The position numbers and the translations under genes are program-made. This document shows positions 1 through 6,543 of a stretch of 10,980 nucleotides of DNA, piece by piece (the first letter of the stretch is position 1; every line of letters begins with the position of its first letter). Under the pieces are notes generated by a model that was not told the origin of the DNA, searched no databases, and saw only the letters and a program-made list of their open reading frames with translations. The stretch is from Alienimonas sp043951915 (GTDB lineage: Bacteria; Planctomycetota; Planctomycetia; Planctomycetales; Planctomycetaceae): contig NZ_JBINJD010000169.1 in assembly GCF_043951915.1 (NCBI RefSeq), positions 1-10,980 of the forward strand. The letters run 5' to 3'.

Positions 1-236
1 CAGCGGCCGGAAAGGGCGGGCGGGGCCGTCTTGCGGGCGGATCGCCCGCGGGGCCGCCGCCCGCGCCGCGGCGCCCGGTTGCCGTGCACGACGCGGCCGT
101 GCAGTCGGGCCTCGGCACGCCCTGCGCCGAGCGGGAACAGGTCTGGCTGGAGGAGGACGAGTTCGAGGAACGCGGCGACGACCGGCCGCTCCGCGACGCC
201 CGCGACAACCGGCCTTCCTTCCGCCCGTACCCGTAA
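1..236 (+). CDS. C-terminal end of an unrecognised protein (5' end outside window)
   Basis: An open plus-strand frame runs from the window edge to TAA at 234-236. The first part codes for a Gly/Pro/Arg-rich, probably disordered stretch. From about position 72 it becomes ordinary protein: a segment near AVHDAAVQSGLGTPC, then a strongly acidic run (WLEEDEFEERGDD) and a polar tail ending SFRPYP. Third codon positions are mostly G or C, as expected for a real gene in this genome. It ends 12 bases before the end of the opposing FAD oxidoreductase gene, so the two converge with almost no spacer and no clear terminator. I recognise no family. The only start lies outside the window. It could be a chance open frame, but the codon pattern of the last 50 codons argues for a gene. 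Confidence 0.5.
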   Translation, partial: AAGKGGRGRLAGGSPAGPPPAPRRPVAVHDAAVQSGLGTPCAEREQVWLEEDEFEERGDDRPLRDARDNRPSFRPYP

Positions 237-248
237 GCCGCGGCGCGG

Positions 249-1544
249 TCAGGGCGCGGGGGCGACGAACTCGAACCCGTCCGCCTCATCGCTCGGCTCG
301 GCGGGGGCGTCGTCGTCCTCCGTCGCCCGCGGGACCGACCCCGGAACGCCCCACGGCGGCGCGGCGGCGAGGACGTGCGGGGGATCGATCCGCTCCAAGA
401 CCGCCTGCCGCACGATGTCGGCGGCGTGCGCCCACATCGTGGCCCGCCCGGGGAACACGCTGAACAGGCCGTCGACCGGCAATGCGGATCGACCGTGATC
501 GATCACGACCGGGCCGGACCAGGCCCCCGCCGGGCCGAGATCGCCGCCCAGCCTCGACCGGACCGCGTGGGCCGTCACGCCGGCCCACTCCCGCACGCCG
601 GGGGCGTCCCGCCGGACCGCCGGCAACAGGGCCTCCGCCTCCTCCCAGAGCCGCCGCACCGCCCCAGGGTCCGGGTGAGCGGCCGCCGTCGGGGAGTCCA
701 CCGCCTCCCACCGCTCGGCGCCGAACACCGTCGTCGGGCCGTGGGGGAGGGCGTTCAGGCCCGCGTCTTCGAGGAGGTGGAACGGCGCCGACTTCAACCC
801 GGCCCGGCAGGACACGAGGTGCGTGCGGTGGAGTCCGACGCTCGTTCCGCTGGGGAGAGGCAGTTCGCGGCCGGCGATCAGCGAGACGGCGGGGTCTCGG
901 TTGAAGGCCCCGGTCGCCAACACGGCCGCCCCGCCGCGAACCGTTTCTCCGCCGGGCAATTCGACCCCGCGTACGGTCTCGTCGTCGATCACGAGTCCGA
1001 GGACCGGCGTGGCACACCGCACCTCGGCGCCGTGGGCGAGCGCGACCGCGGCCAGTTTTTCCAGCAGCACGTCCGGCCGGAAAGCTCGATCCGGCAGTGC
1101 GAACGCCGGTCCGGCGGCCCCCGGGCGGAGGTCCGGCAGCTCGCGGGCCGCGTCGGCAGCGGTCAACGGGCGAAACGGAATGCCGGCCCGGTCCCACGCG
1201 TCGAGCCACGGCGTCGGGTCCGGCCCGCCGGGCCGGGCGAAGTACACCATGCGATTCATCGCCAGACCGCGGGCCGGCGGCGCCTCGATGCAGCCGGGGC
1301 AGAACCCGACGGCGCGGCGGAGCGCGTCGCAGCAGGCCGCGGCAAGGGCGACGTCGGACCGGGCGAACGTACCGCCGCTGTGCAGCCAGCCCTGATTGAG
1401 CGTCGAGGCGCTCCGGCCGACCTCCGCGGCGGACTCGAACAGCGTCACCGGCACGCCGGACTGCGCCAGCCGGGCGGCCGACGCCAGTCCGGCGAACCCG
1501 CCGCCGACGATAAGCACGCGGGTCGGGTTCTCGGGGGAGATCAT
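249..1544 (-). CDS. FAD-dependent oxidoreductase, DAO/GlpA-like
   Basis: Predicted flavoenzyme of 431 residues. The N-terminal Rossmann motif GGGFAG is at residues 14-19, followed by the acidic residue E37 at the end of the second strand (TLFESA), which in this fold binds the ribose of FAD. The segment LNQGWLHSGGTFA (49-61) resembles the start of the substrate-side domain in the DAO family, including glycerol-3-phosphate and 2-hydroxy-acid dehydrogenases. A second FAD contact region is at VLATGAF (208-214), and a C-terminal closing segment GLFSVFPGRATMWAHA lies at about 359-374. The last 35 residues are acidic and probably disordered. I chose the ATG at 1542-1544 because it sits directly before the Rossmann fold; the frame is open further upstream, but that part is low-complexity and overlaps the stress-protein gene. 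No strong ribosome binding site is visible. The substrate cannot be deduced. It is 55 bases downstream of the universal stress protein gene and may be co-transcribed with it. Confidence 0.85.
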   Translation of the reverse strand: MISPENPTRVLIVGGGFAGLASAARLAQSGVPVTLFESAAEVGRSASTLNQGWLHSGGTFARSDVALAAACCDALRRAVGFCPGCIEAPPARGLAMNRMVYFARPGGPDPTPWLDAWDRAGIPFRPLTAADAARELPDLRPGAAGPAFALPDRAFRPDVLLEKLAAVALAHGAEVRCATPVLGLVIDDETVRGVELPGGETVRGGAAVLATGAFNRDPAVSLIAGRELPLPSGTSVGLHRTHLVSCRAGLKSAPFHLLEDAGLNALPHGPTTVFGAERWEAVDSPTAAAHPDPGAVRRLWEEAEALLPAVRRDAPGVREWAGVTAHAVRSRLGGDLGPAGAWSGPVVIDHGRSALPVDGLFSVFPGRATMWAHAADIVRQAVLERIDPPHVLAAAPPWGVPGSVPRATEDDDAPAEPSDEADGFEFVAPAP

Positions 1545-1599
1545 CGAACGGGCGTCCGGAGGGCGTGGTGGGAGAGGGACGACGTGCGAACCCGGCGGG

Positions 1600-2565
1600 T
1601 CAGGCCCGACGCCCGCGGCAGATCCAGACGCTGCCCTCGAAGTGCCGGAGGACGTGACGCGAGACGCTGCCCAGATGGACGCCGAACGTCGACGGTCGGC
1701 CGCGGTCGCCGACCGCCACGATGTCCGCCCGGCAGGCCTGCGCACGGCGGACGATTTCCTTGCCGGCCCGACGGGCCGTCCGCACGTCGACCGTCACGCC
1801 GGCCCCGGTCTCCCGCAGCGGGCCGGCCAGCCGTTCCAGCTCGGCGAGACTGGCGTCCTTCAGCTCCTGCAGAATGTCCGGGTCGACCTCGGAAGCGCCG
1901 TCCGAGCTCAAGCCGTACATCTCCATGACGTGGAGCAGCGTGATCTCGGCGCCGGGGCCCCAGTGGTAGGACTGCAGCTCCCGTACGGCCCGGCGGGCCT
2001 GATCGGTCTCGTCCACCGCCACCAGCGCCCGCAGCGGGCGCTGTTCCGTCGCGTCCGCCGCCGTCCCCGGTTCGTCGCGGAGCCCGGTCGGACGCACGAC
2101 CAGCGTCGAACAGCCCGCGTGGGTGGCGACGGTGTCGGAGACGGACCCCAGCAGCACGCGTTCGACGGCCGAATGCCCCTGCGCCCCGATCACGATCAAT
2201 TCGCTGTGGGAGGAGGCCGCCTCCGTGAGGATCTGGTCGGCGACGGCGCCGCGACGCACCACGGTGCGGACGAACTTCGCCATCGGTCGGAACGGCTCGG
2301 CGACGTCTTCGAGGCGGGCCGCGGCGTCAGCATGCAGCTTGGCCATAATCTCCGGCCAGACCGCGAATAGCGCCACGCTGGACGGTTGGGTCGGGGCCGA
2401 CACGACGTTGAGCACGGCGACCTCGGGCGCCTCGCGGTACGGCAGCCGGACCGCCAGCCACGCCGCCTCCGCCGAGGCCTCGGAGAAGTCGGTGGCCAGC
2501 AACACCCGCGGCGGTCCGGGGTGGGGCCGGAGCAAGTCGTACATCGACTCGGCAGAGGCGGGCAT
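1600..2565 (-). CDS. Tandem-domain universal stress protein (UspA family)
   Basis: A 321-residue cytoplasmic protein made of two Usp domains, roughly residues 18-160 and 177-318. Each domain starts with the usual strand and acidic residue (RVLLATDFSEAS; RALVAVDETDQA). Each ends with an intact G-2x-G-9x-G-S ATP-binding motif: G127 to S141 in the first, G286 to S300 in the second. Both halves therefore look able to bind ATP, whereas many tandem Usp proteins have lost one site. Family members respond to starvation, oxygen or redox stress; the exact role here is unknown. The ATG at 2563-2565 is supported by a Shine-Dalgarno-like GAGGAA six bases upstream; the frame is open further up but reads as low-complexity noise. 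The FAD oxidoreductase follows 55 bases downstream on the same strand. About 240 bases separate it from the DUF1003 gene upstream. Confidence 0.93.
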   Translation of the reverse strand: MPASAESMYDLLRPHPGPPRVLLATDFSEASAEAAWLAVRLPYREAPEVAVLNVVSAPTQPSSVALFAVWPEIMAKLHADAAARLEDVAEPFRPMAKFVRTVVRRGAVADQILTEAASSHSELIVIGAQGHSAVERVLLGSVSDTVATHAGCSTLVVRPTGLRDEPGTAADATEQRPLRALVAVDETDQARRAVRELQSYHWGPGAEITLLHVMEMYGLSSDGASEVDPDILQELKDASLAELERLAGPLRETGAGVTVDVRTARRAGKEIVRRAQACRADIVAVGDRGRPSTFGVHLGSVSRHVLRHFEGSVWICRGRRA

Positions 2566-2571
2566 GGGAGA

Positions 2572-2577
2572 TTCCTC
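2572..2577 (-). promoter_or_regulatory. Ribosome binding site of the universal stress protein gene
   Basis: GAGGAA on the minus strand, six bases before the ATG at 2565. It decides the start, because the frame is open for almost another 300 bases upstream. Clear sites like this are uncommon in the rest of the window. Confidence 0.7.
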
Positions 2578-2806
2578 GGAGGCGAAGGTCGAGCGGTGGA
2601 AACCGTCCTCACCCCGTTGCAACGCCTGTTCCGAGCCCCGTACGCCCCTCCCCGGCCGGCTGCGACGTGCGGATCGGGCGCGCCGGCGGTCAAGAACGCC
2701 CGCGCCCCGTGCGGTTCCGCACGCCGGCTCTCGCCGGACTCGCCCCGCCCGTTCAGGGCTTCGTCCGGAGGCGGCCAGGAACGATCCCGGCGAACCGTCG
2801 GGAAAG

Positions 2807-3298
2807 TCAGCGAGCCGAATCCTCCCGGCCCGGTTCGGCTTCCCGTGCGCGACCGCCAAGTTCCTCGAGCAAGTCGGTCTGCAATTGTTTGATTTCCCGC
2901 AGGCGCTGCCACTGGTGGGTCAGCAACAGGTCGAGCTTGGCGTGCAGGTGGCGGATCTCGAGTTCCGCCTTGAGGTTCACCCGAAGGTCGTTCTCGGCCC
3001 GGGCGCGGTCTTTGGCCTCCTGCCGGTTCTGGCTCATCATGATGACCGGCGCCTGCAACGCGGCCAGACAGGAGAGGAGGAGGTTCAGCAGGATGTACGG
3101 GTAGGGGGCGAAGGGCTCGGCCATCAGTCCGACCGTGTTGAGGACGACCCAGGCGGCCAGCACGCCGGAGAAGCTGAGGATGAACGTCCAACTGCCGCCG
3201 AAGGACGCCACGCGGTCGGCGAGCCGCACGCAGAACGGGTCGGAGCCCGGCGCGGCGGGCGCGGCGGCGACGATCTCGTCGCGACCGAGGCTGTCCAA
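2807..3298 (-). CDS. DUF1003 family membrane protein, N-terminally truncated
   Basis: The 163 residues from the TTG at 3296-3298 carry the DUF1003 core. This is a first membrane-proximal segment with FGGSWTFILSFSGVLAAWVV (about 33-52), an FAPYPYILLNLLLSCLAALQAP segment (63-84), and the conserved MMSQNRQEAKDRARAENDL (87-105). A helical cytoplasmic tail LKAELEIRHLHAKLDLLL follows. Two membrane helices are expected, with the rest in the cytoplasm. The function of the family is not established. The frame continues upstream without a good start to a TAG at 3350-3352. Beyond that TAG the same frame carries the zinc-ribbon part normally fused to this domain (see 3353-3595). A protein could still be made from the TTG and would keep the membrane core, but it would lack the metal-binding N-terminus. 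It may equally be a dead gene. Confidence 0.8.
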   Translation of the reverse strand: MDSLGRDEIVAAAPAAPGSDPFCVRLADRVASFGGSWTFILSFSGVLAAWVVLNTVGLMAEPFAPYPYILLNLLLSCLAALQAPVIMMSQNRQEAKDRARAENDLRVNLKAELEIRHLHAKLDLLLTHQWQRLREIKQLQTDLLEELGGRAREAEPGREDSAR

Positions 3299-3352
3299 AA
3301 CGTCCCGCTGCAGGGCGGTGAGTTCGCCTTCCCCCTCGGTCAGCAGGTCCTA

Positions 3353-3595
3353 GACGTGCCGGCGGCGGTAGGTCCGCAGATCTTCCTCGCAGATCAGTCC
3401 GCCCGGCGCCCGGTCCGGACGATCGGCGGCGACGAGCGCGGCGACGGCCGGGCGGAGCAGTCGGAGCGGCGTCGCCTCCCCCACCGGCACCATCCGGCCG
3501 CACACCTCGCAGCGGACCGTGAGAGGTGCTGGCGGGACGGCGGTGCGGGGGCGGGCGGCACGTTCAAACGATCCCAGAGAGCCGCGGCACCCCGA
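3353..3595 (-). pseudogene. Detached zinc-ribbon N-terminus of the DUF1003 gene, cut off by TAG at 3350-3352
   Basis: Reading the minus strand in the frame of the DUF1003 gene gives TVRCEVCGRMVPVGEATP, then LLRPAVAALVAADRP, then GGLICEEDLRTYRRRHV and the stop TAG. The frame resumes at once as DLLTEGEGELTALQRDVLDSL. The CxxC pair (codons starting at 3511 and 3502) and the later ICEEDL cysteine (codon starting at 3391) match the short metal-binding region that precedes many DUF1003 domains. The join across the TAG is seamless, so a single base change, for instance CAG to TAG, is enough to explain it. No ATG or GTG lies before the first cysteine in this frame, so the true 5' end is also missing or shifted. 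The reading is direct from sequence; the family comparison is from memory. Confidence 0.72.
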
Positions 3596-3983
3596 CTATT
3601 CCGGCAGGATCCTGTGCCTTGGCCGAGTCGACCGCAAACCACTGCCGTGGTGTCAGGAAACGATCGAGAGGGCAATGTGCGGCGTCCAGCCCTCAGGCGA
3701 AGCCCTGTAGGCGACCGCTCAGCGCGGGTTTCTACGAGGCCCGATTGAATCGGGCGTTCCGGTCGATCGACTGCCGACCGATTTCGCTCAGGTTCTTGGG
3801 GGCACCTTGAATTGGTGTTACGAGTGTGCGGAAACGTCACCGGGTTGATCGTTCGAGCCCCGTCGCCCGTCGGCAGGACCGCAGGCGTACGACACCCGGC
3901 GAGGCGGAACCGTCGAATCGGATTCGGGCCGACGACACGTCCGCGTGACCGGAGAGACGTTTGGTCGGGCGGCCACAACTCCT
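3596..3983. other. Stretch without a convincing gene
   Basis: About 390 bases in which no frame on either strand reads like protein. The long open minus frame here is rich in Arg, Thr and Pro and has no recognisable motif. Base composition is visibly less GC-rich than in the flanking genes. The stretch holds a perfect 17-base dyad at 3739-3755 and, just after it, a six-base-pair stem (CGGTCG/CGACCG, nine-base loop) before ATTT. It lies between two broken genes and is most simply read as old degraded sequence. Confidence 0.5.
3739..3755. repeat. Perfect inverted repeat, 8-base arms
   Basis: GCCCGATTGAATCGGGC is a perfect dyad with two eight-base arms around one central base. It lies in the gene-free stretch. 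There is no T-run after it on either strand, so it is not a typical intrinsic terminator. It could be a protein binding site or a leftover of a mobile element end. Confidence 0.5.
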
Positions 3984-4276
3984 TCATTGGCGGGCAACTG
4001 GAGTTTGACCATCGCGGCCGCCTGCCGGGGCGGGCGGGGCAGGACCGCGTTCACCTCGGTTTCGCCCACCGGCGTCACCGGGTCGGTCTCCCGGGCCGCC
4101 GACCGGCCCGGCGATCGGGACCGCCGGCCGGCCGAGGACCAGCAGCCAGAGCCCGCACCGACACGCCGCCGGCCCGCCGCGCCGACGACCGCCCACACGG
4201 CCAGCACCAGCAGTCCGGCCTGCACGGCGGAGCCCGCCAGGCCGGGAAGGAGGTCGGGGGAGGGGAGGTCAGTCAT
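3984..4276 (-). pseudogene. Remnant of an M56/BlaR1-type membrane metallopeptidase
   Basis: It begins with ATG at 4274-4276, overlapping the last codons of the BlaI gene by eight bases. The first 37 residues contain a good membrane helix (SAVQAGLLVLAVWAVVGAAG). This matches the first helix of the M56 sensor proteases that are normally encoded right after BlaI repressors. At about 4150-4165 the frame is lost: the second helix, CGLWLLVLGRPAVPIAGPV, is read in another frame, which stops at 3984. The zinc motif HEXXH and the rest of a protein normally several hundred residues long are absent. The identification rests on position and the two helices and is therefore an inference, though a strong one. 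The original frame stays open to 3818 but reads as noise. Confidence 0.65.
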
Positions 4277-4715
4277 CGCCGGCCCCCTTCGACTCGGCCT
4301 CGTCCAGCAGCCGGCGGAGTTCGTCCGCCTGGGCGGGCGTCAGTTCCGCCCCCTCGGCGAAGTGCACCAGCGCCGCCCCAACGTTCCCGCCGAACACGCG
4401 TTCCAAAAAGCTCCGCCCCTCCGCCTGCACGCACTGCCGCTCCGAAACCGCCGCCCGGTAGCGGTGCCGCCGCGGGGCGGCCGGGTCCGGCTCCGCCGTC
4501 AGGGCGCCCTTCTTGACCAGCCGGGCCAGCAGCGTGCGGACGGTGCGGTGGCTCCACCCGGTCACGGGCGTGACGGCCGCGATCACCGCCGCGGCGACGG
4601 TCCCGGGCGGGTCGTCCCGCTCGGCGTCCCACGCCGCCCGCATCACCCGCCACTCGGCGTCGGAGATGGAAAGCGGCCCGTCGGCCGGCACCGGGGGTGA
4701 AGGTTCGGGCGTCAT
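4269..4715 (-). CDS. BlaI/MecI/CopY family transcriptional repressor
   Basis: A 148-residue winged-helix repressor of the penicillinase-repressor family. The family start ISDAEWRVMRAAWD (17-30) is followed by the recognition region GWSHRTVRTLLARLVKKGAL (53-72). The wing strand RHRYRAAVSE (84-92) and the C-terminal dimerisation helices (about 100-140, with ELTPAQADELRRLLDEAE) complete it. Length is typical. Such repressors bind a short dyad as dimers and are released when a cognate M56 protease (BlaR1 type) cleaves them. Here that partner is a frameshifted stub, so the normal release route is probably lost. Two dyads at 4734-4747 and 4758-4771 lie 19 and 43 bases before the ATG and suggest autoregulation. 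There is no beta-lactamase gene nearby, so the regulon is unknown. Confidence 0.9.
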   Translation of the reverse strand: MTPEPSPPVPADGPLSISDAEWRVMRAAWDAERDDPPGTVAAAVIAAVTPVTGWSHRTVRTLLARLVKKGALTAEPDPAAPRRHRYRAAVSERQCVQAEGRSFLERVFGGNVGAALVHFAEGAELTPAQADELRRLLDEAESKGAGDD

Positions 4716-4733
4716 CGTCGTCTTTACGTCCTG

Positions 4734-4747
4734 ACCACAGGTGTGGT
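4734..4747. promoter_or_regulatory. Probable BlaI-type operator, site 1
   Basis: ACCACAGGTGTGGT has perfect six-base arms ACCACA/TGTGGT around two bases. It lies 19 bases upstream of the blaI-like ATG. BlaI/MecI family operators are dyads of the TACA/TGTA kind, and this is a close variant. The position fits autoregulation. Confidence 0.6.
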
Positions 4748-4757
4748 AATTGAATGT

Positions 4758-4771
4758 GCGACAGGCGTAGT
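4758..4771. promoter_or_regulatory. Probable BlaI-type operator, site 2 (imperfect)
   Basis: GCGACAGGCGTAGT matches site 1 at 10 of 14 positions, with the same ACAGG core. Its centre is 24 bases from that of site 1, a little over two helical turns, so two dimers could sit on roughly the same face. It is a weaker dyad than site 1. Confidence 0.42.
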
Positions 4772-4970
4772 CATCACGTCAAGCGGCTGCGCGGCGCGGT
4801 CTGACCGGCGGCTGCGTCCGGGACTTCGATCGTTCGGAAAGCGGCCGGGGGCGGTTCCGTCGCCCGCCGGGCTCCGCCGCCGCTCAGCTCACGCGGGTCC
4901 GTCGTCCCGGGACCGGCCGCTCGCGGGGGAACCGGCCTCTGCGTAGCGTGAGTCGACGCGAGGCGAGGTC

Positions 4971-5359
4971 ATAAGCGACGTGACGCGACTACTGGATCGA
5001 GCCGGGGCCGGCGACGCCGCCGCGCTGTTGGCCGCCGAACGGGCCGCCCGGAAGACGCCGGAGTCGTGCGGCAACCGACCGGGGACGAACCGTAACGCGA
5101 CCTCGGGGCGGCGGCCCGGCGTGCGGTACACGCCAAAGAGCTACTACACCGCGGTGCGGCGGGCCTGCGAGAAGGGAGGGGGCCCGCCGTGGCCGCCGAA
5201 CCGGCTCCGCCACGTTGCGGCCGCGGAGGTGCGGGCGAATGTTGCCCTGTCCGCCGCCCGTGACGCGCTGGGCCACTCCGGCGGAAGTGTCACCGAGAAC
5301 TACGCCCAAGCCTCCCCTCCGCCCACAACGCCGCGCGTGTCGCGGAGGAGGTGGGATGA
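4971..5359 (+). pseudogene. Chimeric remnant: ECF-sigma-like start joined to tyrosine recombinase C-terminus
   Basis: From 4971 the plus strand reads ISDVTRLLDRAGAGDAAA, very like the first residues of planctomycete ECF sigma factors (M-S-D-V-T-R-L-L), but with ATA where the start ATG would be. From about 5020 it continues as the catalytic end of a tyrosine recombinase: TPESCGNRPGTNR, then YTPKSYYTAVRRACEK, NRLRH (second catalytic Arg) and ALGHSGGSVTENYAQ (His and nucleophilic Tyr). It closely matches the C-terminus of the recombinase at 8965-10178, but on the opposite strand. The first catalytic Arg region and the whole N-terminal half are missing. After the Tyr the frame slips: the open frame runs on to 5387, while the family-like tail NAARVAEEVG and TGA are in another frame ending at 5359. 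A GTG at 4980 could start a 135-residue product, but this is almost surely a dead gene. Confidence 0.75.
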
Positions 5360-5408
5360 TCCTCTCTCTCGCGGGCCACATCTCTGATCCCGCACTCGAT
5401 TCCGGCTC

Positions 5409-6488
5409 TTAGCCGTCACGTTCCCCGCAATCCGCTCGGCGGCACAGCGGGGCGCCGTAGGTCGTGGCTGCAAGGCGGTCGACGGCGCGTTGGTGTTCGC
5501 CGACTCGCTCGACCGTCACGCCATCCGGGCGAAGCGCCATCCGCACGGTGCCGGCGCACGGTACGTCTCGGCTGTTGCCGGCGTCGGTCCATTTCGGAGC
5601 TCTGAGGGACTGGCAAAAGTCTCCGGGCGGCGGGTTCGTCAGTCGGAACTGCTCGAGATCCGGCGCCCGGCAGCACCGCTTCGTGATCTGGGTGCACAGG
5701 ACCGTCACGCCGGCATCAAGCAGAGCGTCGATGACTTCGGGGCGAGGGTGCTTATGTGTATTCGACGTGCCGACCGAGACCAATGCGAACCGCGGCCGCA
5801 CGCCTTCGGAGAAGAGCCACTTCAGCTCGCCGGCCGCGTCGTCGCCGGGCCGCCAAACTCTGCCGCCGTGGTGGGGGACGAGCAGCACCTCGGCCGCCAT
5901 CGGGCCGCCGCCCCGCCGGGCAGCGACTGAGCGGAACTGCGACACCGGCGCGTCCCCCGAGATCACGATCCGGTGCGGCCCGGAGGATAGAGCGAGGATG
6001 CCGCTCGCGGCGTTCGGATCACCGCCGGCCGAGGCCGCGTCCGCCTCGAAGGCGGTGGGGGCGAACAGCTTCAGCCTGACGTCCTCCCGCCCCCTCGGCA
6101 GCGGCCGCCCCGGTTCCGGGAGGAGCAGGCGGGGCGGACCGTCTTCCTCCACCTCCAGGCGGCTCAGGAGACCGTCGAACCGCCCTCTCGCACGCAGGTC
6201 GCGGAGGAGGAGGTACAGCTTGTTCTCCTTCGCCGCTCGATCCGCCGCGTAGAGCAGCCGGTGGACTCGCTCGGCGTAGTCGGTCAGCACCCCGGCCGCG
6301 GCCCCGCGGTGATCGGCGTCATTGTGGGAGACGGCCAGCAGGTCGATCTCCCGCACGTAACGGGAGAGCAACGGGCGGAGCGGGCTGAAGCGACTGGCGG
6401 GGCCGCAGTCGAACACCGCCGCCCGGCCGTCGCCGAGCATCAGGACGTTCGCGGCCCCCTGTCCGACGTCGAGAGACCAGAAGTACAA
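5409..6488 (-). CDS. Metallo-beta-lactamase-fold hydrolase, ComEC/Rec2-like domain
   Basis: A 359-residue soluble protein. The order of motifs is that of the MBL domain found at the end of ComEC/Rec2 and in stand-alone relatives: LDVGQGAANVLML (7-18), FDCGP (26-30), the zinc motif SHNDADH (54-60; H55, D57, D59, H60), and NAASGILAL (159-167 region). These are followed by the metal ligand in ISGDA (D179), PHHGG (205-209) and SNTHKHP (242-248). Complete ligands suggest an active hydrolase, perhaps on nucleic acid or phosphodiester substrates as proposed for relatives; the substrate here is unknown. There are no membrane helices, so it is not a DNA-uptake channel. Beyond about residue 270 is a tail with six cysteines (272, 273, 292, 311, 349, 354) that I do not recognise. 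The start is TTG at 6486-6488, as no ATG or GTG fits before LYFWSLDVGQG. It lies 55 bases after the preceding gene, most likely in one operon with it. Confidence 0.85.
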   Translation of the reverse strand: MYFWSLDVGQGAANVLMLGDGRAAVFDCGPASRFSPLRPLLSRYVREIDLLAVSHNDADHRGAAAGVLTDYAERVHRLLYAADRAAKENKLYLLLRDLRARGRFDGLLSRLEVEEDGPPRLLLPEPGRPLPRGREDVRLKLFAPTAFEADAASAGGDPNAASGILALSSGPHRIVISGDAPVSQFRSVAARRGGGPMAAEVLLVPHHGGRVWRPGDDAAGELKWLFSEGVRPRFALVSVGTSNTHKHPRPEVIDALLDAGVTVLCTQITKRCCRAPDLEQFRLTNPPPGDFCQSLRAPKWTDAGNSRDVPCAGTVRMALRPDGVTVERVGEHQRAVDRLAATTYGAPLCRRADCGERDG

Positions 6489-6543
6489 GTGGGGCGGGTC
6501 GCGGTCTGAACGCTTAAGCGGGGGCGGTCGGAGACGACCCGAG

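Noticed and set aside
375..1928. Very long plus-strand open frame opposite the FAD oxidoreductase and stress protein genes
   Set aside because: It is a typical antisense shadow in GC-rich DNA: Arg/Gly/Pro-rich with no motif, while the minus strand carries clear protein families.
2709..2722. Hairpin GTGCGG/CCGCAC as a terminator for the DUF1003 gene
   Set aside because: No T-run follows on either strand, and short GC stems are common in this sequence.
3350..3352. TAG read as a recoded codon (for example pyrrolysine) in the DUF1003 gene
   Set aside because: Nothing around it suggests recoding, and DUF1003 proteins are not known for it; a nonsense mutation is simpler.
3675..3691. Exact 17-base match (atgtgcggcgtccagcc) with 7371-7387
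   Set aside because: The match stops at once on both sides, and one copy is inside the TIGR04255 coding region; in such GC-rich DNA chance is a fair explanation.
3846..3865. tRNA T-arm-like string (gttcgagccccgtc) as a possible attachment-site copy
   Set aside because: The flanks do not form the stem, and it does not match the tRNA-Phe 3' end in this window.
3394..3987. Long open minus-strand frame across the gene-free stretch
   Set aside because: The translation is rich in Arg, Thr and Pro without motifs, and it overlaps the better-supported DUF1003 zinc-ribbon frame.
6511..6520. Ten-base palindrome cgcttaagcg before the MBL gene
   Set aside because: It is too short to stand out, and no neighbouring signal supports a role.
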